This document shows, piece by piece, positions 7,585 to 11,829 of a DNA stretch of 11,829 bases. The translations under genes were made by a program, and so were the position numbers. The stretch comes from Fluviicola sp. (GTDB lineage Bacteria; Bacteroidota; Bacteroidia; Flavobacteriales_D; Crocinitomicaceae). The DNA is taken from the NCBI RefSeq assembly GCF_030151805.1, contig NZ_JASLCN010000056.1, positions 1 to 11,829 of the forward strand, written 5' to 3'. Numbering within the stretch: position 1 is the first letter of the stretch; every line of letters begins with the position of its first letter. The notes below the pieces were generated by a model, which was not told the DNA's origin, made no database searches, and worked only from the letters and a program-made list of their open reading frames with translations.

Positions 7585-7703
7585 CTACAACTCAAACGAA
7601 ATCGGAAGTGCAGCAACGAAGACTTTCATCCAGGATATTCCGCAGGAACACCCACATCAGCCGGGTCATAAATCATTTCTACACACAGTCCCAATTCTTT
7701 AGC
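7585..7703 (-). pseudogene. Possible remnants of two eroded, ATGA-overlapping genes
   Basis: On the - strand, 7703 to 7626 reads AKELGLCVEMIYDPADVGVP then AEYPG and a TGA. Its composition is protein-like but it has no start, and an in-frame TAG lies just upstream (7706-7704). The TGA overlaps an ATG (7629-7627) that opens a 14-codon frame, MKVFVAALPISFEL, ending in TAG (7587-7585). A C-terminal tail joined by ATGA to an N-terminus would fit a decayed or deleted gene pair. With only 25 and 14 codons this may also be chance. No family is recognised. Confidence 0.25.
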
Positions 7704-7709
7704 CTATTG

Positions 7710-7732
7710 CTTAGGTTTAAGTGAAACCTAAG
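7710..7732. repeat. Perfect inverted repeat in the intergenic stretch
   Basis: CTTAGGTTT (7710-7718) and AAACCTAAG (7724-7732) are exact reverse complements around the loop AAGTG. No T-run follows on either strand, so it is unlikely to be an ordinary terminator. It may be an operator or a remnant of a small repeat element. Confidence 0.5.
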
Positions 7733-7763
7733 AAAGGGATTGAAAATAAAACATGATCAAGGT

Positions 7764-7784
7764 AAAAATTAAACCGAATTTAAT
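7764..7784 (-). terminator. Weak possible terminator for the TonB-domain gene
   Basis: Read on the - strand, ATTAAA and TTTAAT (7784-7779 and 7773-7768) pair around TTCGG and are followed by a run of T (7768-7764). The stem is short and purely A/T, so confidence is low. It lies about 37 bases after the gene's stop codon. Confidence 0.3.
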
Positions 7785-7820
7785 GAAGTTGAAATACATC
7801 CTGTTGATCGCTAAAAAGTA

Positions 7821-8255
7821 CTAGTAAGCTTTAAAAACAATTGGGACTCTATACAATGTTTCAATTGGTTTACCATTACGCAAACCAGGTTTCCATTTTG
7901 GCATCTGCCTTACTAAACGAAAAGCTTCCTGATCACAGCTCGGACAATCAGGAATACCTTTTATTATTTTAAAGTTAGTACAAATCCCATTTGTGTCCAC
8001 AACAAAACTAACATAACACTTTCCGGTAATTCCTCTATCTAAAGCATCCTGAGGATACCTCATGTTCTCAATAAGATACTTTCGAAAAGCGAAAGATCCC
8101 CCGGGAAATTCCGCCACATCCTCAATAACATCATAATGCGGTGTTTTTGAAGTTTTAGCAGGTTCATTTTCCTGCCCGAAAGCCTGGATTGAGATGAATC
8201 CACAGATACATTGAATTGCGACGATTGAAAGCGCTTTTTTCAAATTGAATTGCAT
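7821..8255 (-). CDS. Secreted stand-alone TonB C-terminal-domain protein
   Basis: The 144-residue product has a Sec-type signal peptide (1 to about 27: KK, a hydrophobic core, then QAFG) followed almost directly by a TonB C-terminal domain (about 46-143). Diagnostic points are the EFPGG lead (49-53), YPxxA (67-71), GKCYVSFVVDTNG (78-90), MPKWKPGLRNGKPI (118-131) and the closing VPIVFK (137-142). It lacks the long Pro-rich linker and lasting membrane anchor of true TonB, so after signal cleavage it would be a free periplasmic or surface protein; energy transduction is doubtful. Four Cys remain in the mature part (C80, C92, C104, C107), two forming CPSC where family members usually have a Gly-rich loop, suggesting disulphides. 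ATG 8255 fits the promoter at 8291-8323. No partner gene is visible nearby. Confidence 0.85.
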   Translation of the reverse strand: MQFNLKKALSIVAIQCICGFISIQAFGQENEPAKTSKTPHYDVIEDVAEFPGGSFAFRKYLIENMRYPQDALDRGITGKCYVSFVVDTNGICTNFKIIKGIPDCPSCDQEAFRLVRQMPKWKPGLRNGKPIETLYRVPIVFKAY

Positions 8256-8281
8256 ACGGTGATTTTATCGGTTAAACGTAC

Positions 8282-8300
8282 TTTACTTCTCAAAAGTAAA
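8282..8300. promoter_or_regulatory. Inverted repeat overlapping the TonB-domain gene promoter
   Basis: TTTACTT (8282-8288) and AAGTAAA (8294-8300) are perfect 7-base arms around CTCAA. The right arm overlaps the - strand -7 element (8291-8298). Such placement would suit a repressor operator, but the arms are short and AT-rich, so chance is possible. Confidence 0.35.
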
Positions 8301-8323
8301 TTTTTTCCAACTAATTGAACAAA
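8291..8323 (-). promoter_or_regulatory. Bacteroidota-type promoter for the TonB-domain gene
   Basis: On the - strand, TTTG (8323-8320) and TACTTTTG (8298-8291) are separated by 21 bases. They match the -33 TTTG and -7 TAnnTTTG consensus. The -7 element ends 35 bases before the ATG at 8255. Confidence 0.6.
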
Positions 8324-8367
8324 TTGCATCTATGAAACAAACTCGTTCATCAGACACTATTCGAACT

Positions 8368-9705
8368 ATGAAAAACTGCTTACTTCTCTTATTCCTCCTT
8401 TTTTCACTGACCGGATTTTCACAATTCGGGCCTGCTCAGATGATCGACAATTCAGCTGCATCTATGGGAATCAAACGGATTATTACTGCTGATTTAAACA
8501 ATGACAATCTCAATGAAGTCATTATTGCACAGGCATTCAATGTGAACCAGATCGCTTATTATTCCAGCGACGGAAACGGATTTTTTTCAGCAAAAACTAC
8601 CATTGATCCCGATGCTTCCTACCCCGTTTCTATCGTTTCGGGCGATCTGAACGGAGATCAACTGGTTGACCTTGCGAGCGTAGCTCAAACAAACGGACAA
8701 GTATTTATTTATCTCAACAACGGAAACGGGAATTTCATCAAACAGGAAGTGGATTCGGGAATTTTCTTCCTGAATGAGATTGTCATGCAAGATTTTGATC
8801 ACAACGGAAGCCAGGACATGGCGGTAATCGGGCAACATTCCATTGATTTTTACCGAAACAACGGATCAGCGCTTTTCACGAAAGAAGCCATTCTGACTAC
8901 TCAAACTTCACCGAATGTATTGGAATGTATATATCTCGAAGCGGCAGACATGAACAATGATGATCACACCGATCTCATCACTGCAGAAACCATTGGCGGT
9001 GTAATCTACTACAACGACGGAACCGGGCATTTTACTCCGCAGACTTTTACTTCCGAAGTGTTTATTTCTACCCTGGTTCATGTAGTCGATATCAATAATG
9101 ATTCATTTAAAGACCTGATCATTCAGCATTCTACCGGAGACGTGAAGCTTTATACCAACAACGGAGATGAAACCTTTCAATTGGAAGGAACGCTATTCAA
9201 TTCCGCTGCGATCCGTTCCATGCAATCAATTGATGCGGATGCGGACGGTTTTCAGGATCTTTACATGGCTTATTCCAACAAGGTTCGTGTACTTTACAAC
9301 CAGGGAAACGAAACCTTTGGCGGAGAACAATTCTTGTATGAAAACAACAGCCAAATGGTCAATGAAGTAGCTATCGGAAACCTCGATTTCAACCCTGCAC
9401 CTGAATTTATCTGGTCGGCTGTCGGCGGAACTATCGCTTACCACAAAAGCACGATTTTATCTCTTTCTGAAAACAGTGAGAACAGTCTTTCGATTTATCC
9501 GAATCCTGCGACTAGTTTTGTGTCGATCACTTCTGATCAGGAAATCGTTCAAATTACTATCTGCAATTCAATGGGGCAACTCATCTCATCTGAAAAAGGA
9601 ATTTTTAAAGGAACAATGGATATTTCCGGCTTTCCTTCCGGGAACTATATTTTTGAAGTAAGCACATGGAATGGTACTTCCCGGAAAAGGATTACAAAAT
9701 TGTAA
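8368..9705 (+). CDS. T9SS-exported FG-GAP/VCBS repeat protein
   Basis: Probable cell-surface or secreted beta-propeller protein. From ATG 8368 (445 residues) it begins with a signal peptide, MKNCLLLLFLLFSLTGFSQ. An in-frame ATG at 8332 would add 12 polar residues before the signal, so it is disfavoured. About seven FG-GAP/VCBS repeats follow, each with an Asp-rich turn typical of calcium-binding loops: DLNNDNLNEV (42-51), DLNGDQLVDL (93-102), DFDHNGSQDM (142-151), DMNNDDHTDL (194-203), DINNDSFKDL (241-250), DADADGFQDL (289-298) and a degenerate DFNPAPEF (340-347). This suits a seven-bladed propeller. The end (373-445) is a T9SS type A sorting domain: LSIYPNPATSFVSI, MGQLI, FPSGNYIFEV and the terminal KRITKL. 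Ligand and role are unknown; adhesion or polymer binding are typical guesses. Its stop abuts the stop of the convergent gene. Confidence 0.9.
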   Translation: MKNCLLLLFLLFSLTGFSQFGPAQMIDNSAASMGIKRIITADLNNDNLNEVIIAQAFNVNQIAYYSSDGNGFFSAKTTIDPDASYPVSIVSGDLNGDQLVDLASVAQTNGQVFIYLNNGNGNFIKQEVDSGIFFLNEIVMQDFDHNGSQDMAVIGQHSIDFYRNNGSALFTKEAILTTQTSPNVLECIYLEAADMNNDDHTDLITAETIGGVIYYNDGTGHFTPQTFTSEVFISTLVHVVDINNDSFKDLIIQHSTGDVKLYTNNGDETFQLEGTLFNSAAIRSMQSIDADADGFQDLYMAYSNKVRVLYNQGNETFGGEQFLYENNSQMVNEVAIGNLDFNPAPEFIWSAVGGTIAYHKSTILSLSENSENSLSIYPNPATSFVSITSDQEIVQITICNSMGQLISSEKGIFKGTMDISGFPSGNYIFEVSTWNGTSRKRITKL

Positions 9706-9706
9706 T
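9691..9706. repeat. Palindrome spanning two convergent stop codons
   Basis: ATTACAA (9691-9697) and TTGTAAT (9700-9706) are perfect arms around AA. The right arm contains the + strand TAA (9703-9705) and the first base of the - strand stop (9708-9706). It is too tight and AT-rich to be a confident terminator, but no other terminator is seen between the two genes. Confidence 0.4.
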
Positions 9707-10155
9707 TACTTCTCAAGCCCTAATAAGGCTGATATCTGACTCCAGGCTTTATCGCGGTTGACATTGTATCTGTCCTGAGCTTCTTCACTTTTTGTAGCCG
9801 AATAATCACTTAATCCTTGTGCTTCTTTTTTCAGAGAGGTCATGCAATCTATCAACTCCTGAACATACAGTACATCATCTGCCGAAAGTCCGTTGCTTTT
9901 TACCTGACGGCATTTTGCCAGCATATCAATCACCGCCTGGAGCATACTCACCTGTTCACCCATCAATTCTTTTACCCGGTCTGAATTGTAAACATCATTC
10001 ACATAAGCATCTGCAATGGCACCAATTGTGATGTATGTGTTGTAAACCGTAATCGACGAAACTCCACCGAAAGCTTCCCGCACATCGGCATCACACTGGG
10101 CTCTTGAAAAGGAAAAACTGCACGCAGTCAAGAACAAAACAACAATTAGTTTCAT
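9706..10155 (-). CDS. Small secreted helical protein of unknown family
   Basis: I do not recognise this family. The 149-residue product from ATG 10155 starts with a signal peptide, MKLIVVLFLTACSFSFSRA, with cleavage likely after SRA. LTAC (9-12) resembles a lipobox, but only 11 residues precede that Cys, so a lipoprotein is less likely though possible. The rest looks mostly helical, with amphipathic stretches (for example 57-81 and 93-116) and Cys at 21, 82 and 104. It ends in WSQISALLGLEK. An upstream in-frame ATG at 10167 would add MPTD, but it lies close to the expected transcription start from the promoter at 10179-10210. It is divergent from the sigma factor gene and convergent with the FG-GAP gene, with no gap at its 3' end. 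Confidence 0.75.
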   Translation of the reverse strand: MKLIVVLFLTACSFSFSRAQCDADVREAFGGVSSITVYNTYITIGAIADAYVNDVYNSDRVKELMGEQVSMLQAVIDMLAKCRQVKSNGLSADDVLYVQELIDCMTSLKKEAQGLSDYSATKSEEAQDRYNVNRDKAWSQISALLGLEK

Positions 10156-10178
10156 ATCAGTTGGCATTAAATTTCAAG

Positions 10179-10210
10179 CAAAAATATAGCTATAACCATC
10201 TAAAAAACAA
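10179..10210 (-). promoter_or_regulatory. Bacteroidota-type promoter for the small secreted protein
   Basis: On the - strand, TTG (10210-10208) and TATTTTTG (10186-10179) are separated by 21 bases, matching the -33/-7 consensus. The -7 element ends 23 bases before the chosen ATG at 10155. Confidence 0.55.
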
Positions 10211-10213
10211 GCT

Positions 10214-10244
10214 GTTCAAAAATAATTTTAAAAATCGTTCAAAA
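10214..10244. repeat. Two GTTCAAAA direct repeats between divergent genes
   Basis: GTTCAAAA occurs at 10214-10221 and 10237-10244, 23 bases apart start to start, about two helical turns. The copies are followed by TAATTTTA (one base later) and TAACTTTA (six bases later). They lie upstream of the sigma factor gene and may be regulatory sites; the AT-rich context weakens the case. Confidence 0.35.
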
Positions 10245-10250
10245 GTGCTG

Positions 10251-10258
10251 TAACTTTA
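10251..10258 (+). promoter_or_regulatory. Possible -7 element of the sigma factor gene
   Basis: TAACTTTA is one base from TAnnTTTG. No TTG is seen at the usual -33 distance. A start from here would leave almost no leader for ATG 10269 but about 30 bases for ATG 10296. Confidence 0.3.
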
Positions 10259-10295
10259 TTGGCATGAAATGGTCTTACGACTGTTAAACGACTAC

Positions 10296-10781
10296 ATGAC
10301 TAGAAAAGAATACAACGAGGCGGTTGAATTGTATGCTGATAATTTATTTCGGTTTGTAGTGAAACACACCCAAAACAGAATGCTTTCCGAAGACATTATC
10401 CAGGACACATTCTCAAAAGTTTGGGAAAAACATGAGAGCATTGACGCGTCGAAAGCAAAATCCTATTTGTTTACGACGGCTTACCACCAGTTGGTAGATA
10501 CATTAAAAAAAGAAAAGAGAACGAGCAGTTATGACGGACAGGATGTCAAGCAAGATGAGCAATTGAGCCATCTGTTTGATGTTCAAAAAACCTTACAGGA
10601 AGCAGTAAACAGGTTGCCGGAAATTCAAAAAACGGTGATTTTGCTGAGAGATTATGAAGGATACAATTACAATGAAATAGCAGACATTACTTCATTGAAC
10701 GAATCGCAGGTGAAAGTATATATTTTCAGAGCGCGACAAACCTTGAAGAATTATCTGAAATCAACAGAATTAGTAGCATGA
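10296..10781 (+). CDS. ECF-type RNA polymerase sigma-70 factor
   Basis: Alternative sigma factor expected to direct RNA polymerase to a small regulon while controlled by the downstream anti-sigma-like protein. From ATG 10296 it has 161 residues; ATG 10269 would add nine (MVLRLLNDY). I prefer the shorter form because related Bacteroidota factors, as I recall them, open with MTxKEYN. Region 2 spans about 5-75 (EYNEAVELYADNLFRFVVKH; SEDIIQDTFSKVW; KAKSYLFTTAYHQLVDTLKKEKR). After a polar linker, region 4 (about 98-155) carries the helix-turn-helix: LPEIQKTVILLRDYEGYNYN, then EIADITSLNESQVKVYIFRA. No extra SnoaL-like C-terminal domain is present. Its TGA overlaps the next ATG as ATGA, the arrangement expected of a sigma/anti-sigma pair. 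The inducing signal is unknown. Confidence 0.93.
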   Translation: MTRKEYNEAVELYADNLFRFVVKHTQNRMLSEDIIQDTFSKVWEKHESIDASKAKSYLFTTAYHQLVDTLKKEKRTSSYDGQDVKQDEQLSHLFDVQKTLQEAVNRLPEIQKTVILLRDYEGYNYNEIADITSLNESQVKVYIFRARQTLKNYLKSTELVA

Positions 10782-11829
10782 AAAAACTCATTCATATCGA
10801 CAATTACGAATCCTACTATTTGGATTACCTGGAGGGAAATCTTTCCGACTCCGAGCGTATGGCGCTTGAAGAGTTTTTAGACACCCATCCGGAATTGCGT
10901 TTGGAAGATGAAGAGCTGATTATTCTTGACGATGCTCCGGAATTGCTTTCTCCACTGGAAAAAGAATTGCTGAAAAAGGAAGAAGATCGTATTGTTTCTG
11001 CAGAAAGCCTGGACTATTTCGCGATCGGGAGGATTGAAAATGCATTGTCCGGCAATGAAAACACGCAATTAAATACTTATTTATCGAAACATCCTGAAGC
11101 ACAAAAAACAATTCAGGATTACGAAGCAACACGCCTGGAAGCACACGCTGTTCCTTATGACGGAAAAGAAGAACTGAAGCACAAAGAAATTGCTTTTGTT
11201 TCCTGGAGATTGATGGCTGCCGTAACCAGTGCTGCTGCTATATTGATTTTGTTCTTCCAATTGGGTGGTAATGGTACTACAGGAAGTGAAAATCCTGCCC
11301 ATACTCATACTACTGTTGCAGATAACGAACACAAAAAAGCTCCGAAAAATCAATCCGCAACAGAAAAAACTGTTACTCCTGAAGCAATAAAAGAGCATTA
11401 CCGCATCACAGAAGAAGTTCCGGCAATGGCTCAGAAGAATACTCCGGCTATTCAGCCGCAGAAAGATTCTCCGAAAGAACAGAACAAGCAAATCATCCCG
11501 GAATCAGAAGCTCCGAAAAATCAATTGGCGGATAACAACAAAGTTCAGCCGCATCACCCGACCATTTTGCCGGAAGTGAAGGACAACAAACAACCCGTTG
11601 CACCAACTCTGAATGATGATGTGAACAAAGCGCCAAGCAAAGATCTTGCTTCCAATGCCGGAAGTTCGAACATGAAAAATCCGATTCCGATCATTACAAA
11701 TACTATCTCCGAAAAAACAAACACCCCCGTAGATTTCAAAACAGGAAAAGCCACTGAAACGGAGAAGGGTGGCTTTTTCCTGAAAATCGGAAAATTTGAG
11801 ATTTCTCATAAATCTTCTAAGAAAAAGTA
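10778..11829 (+). CDS. Membrane anti-sigma-like protein (3' end beyond window)
   Basis: No stop occurs before the window ends, so at least 350 codons are present and the C-terminus is missing. The predicted cytoplasmic part (1 to about 141) is acidic and helical, with two related modules: residues 17-39 (YLEGNLSDSERMALEEFL then DTHPE) and 85-107 (RIENALSGNENTQLNTYL then SKHPE), nine identities in an ungapped 23-residue alignment. A single membrane segment follows (about 143-161, WRLMAAVTSAAAILILFFQL). Beyond it is a long Pro/Lys/Asn/Glu-rich, probably disordered periplasmic region (about 165-330), then GGFFLKIGKFEI near the edge. No His/Cys zinc motif of the classical anti-sigma domain is seen. 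Position (ATGA overlap with the sigma gene) and topology argue for an anti-sigma factor; binding itself is inferred. Confidence 0.8.
   Translation, partial: MKKLIHIDNYESYYLDYLEGNLSDSERMALEEFLDTHPELRLEDEELIILDDAPELLSPLEKELLKKEEDRIVSAESLDYFAIGRIENALSGNENTQLNTYLSKHPEAQKTIQDYEATRLEAHAVPYDGKEELKHKEIAFVSWRLMAAVTSAAAILILFFQLGGNGTTGSENPAHTHTTVADNEHKKAPKNQSATEKTVTPEAIKEHYRITEEVPAMAQKNTPAIQPQKDSPKEQNKQIIPESEAPKNQLADNNKVQPHHPTILPEVKDNKQPVAPTLNDDVNKAPSKDLASNAGSSNMKNPIPIITNTISEKTNTPVDFKTGKATETEKGGFFLKIGKFEISHKSSKKK

Larger units (their letters stand above)
7557..7820. other. Intergenic stretch without an intact gene
   Basis: About 264 bases lie between the accC terminator and the stop of the TonB-domain gene. 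No intact gene is recognisable. It contains two overlapping short - strand frames that may be gene remnants (7585-7703), a perfect 9-base inverted repeat (7710-7732) and a possible weak terminator for the - strand gene (7764-7784). No convincing promoter was found in it. Confidence 0.6.

Noticed and set aside
7557..7820. Search for an insertion sequence or attachment site in the gene-poor stretch
   Set aside because: No transposase fragment, no terminal inverted repeat pair with target duplication, and no tRNA nearby.
8332..8367. Upstream ATG adding 12 residues to the FG-GAP protein
   Set aside because: It would put a polar segment before an otherwise ideal signal peptide.
10120..10155. LTAC lipobox in the small secreted protein
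   Set aside because: Only 11 residues precede the Cys, which is short for a lipoprotein signal, and a good type I site (SRA) follows; not excluded but less likely.
10877..11809. Several reverse-strand open frames in the right end
   Set aside because: The + strand frame is open from ATG 10778 to the window edge, encodes a coherent anti-sigma-like protein and overlaps the sigma gene by ATGA; the reverse frames are Phe/Cys/Ser-rich shadows.

Overview
The window looks like chromosomal DNA of a Bacteroidota bacterium, most likely Flavobacteriia; Fluviicola/Crocinitomicaceae is a guess from protein style, not a computed placement. The grounds are: promoters of the Bacteroidota type (-7 TAnnTTTG with a TTG/TTTG -33 element), no obvious Shine-Dalgarno sites, a type IX secretion (T9SS) C-terminal sorting domain, the gene order DUF177-rpmF-plsX-fabH-accB-accC, and a cysteine-poor L32 of the form usual in this phylum.

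Left two thirds (about 120-7500, all + strand) is housekeeping. An M17 leucyl aminopeptidase is followed after one base by pdxA (vitamin B6 synthesis). A perfect -7 element at 2751 then opens a second unit: DUF177/YceD protein, ribosomal protein L32 (rpmF), PlsX, FabH, biotin carboxyl carrier protein (accB) and biotin carboxylase (accC), closed by a strong hairpin terminator at 7520-7556. The unit links ribosome assembly to the start of fatty-acid and phospholipid synthesis: AccB/AccC help make malonyl-CoA, FabH uses malonyl-ACP to start chains, and PlsX turns acyl-ACP into acyl-phosphate for phosphatidic acid.

Right third (about 7557-11829) is more lineage-specific. A stretch of about 260 bases without an intact gene may carry eroded coding remnants and holds two inverted repeats. 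It is followed by a secreted stand-alone TonB C-terminal-domain protein (- strand), a T9SS-exported seven-repeat FG-GAP/VCBS protein (+), and a small secreted protein of unknown family (-) whose stop codon abuts that of the FG-GAP gene. The last two genes form an ECF sigma factor / membrane anti-sigma pair, overlapping by ATGA. The anti-sigma-like gene runs past the window end and has two copies of a zinc-free cytoplasmic module before its single membrane segment.

No tRNA, rRNA, CRISPR array or insertion sequence was seen. The least ordinary items are the duplicated anti-sigma module, the very acidic insert in the DUF177 protein, small inverted or direct repeats at promoters, and the possible gene remnants at 7585-7703. 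I found no convincing new multi-gene defence or mobile system.
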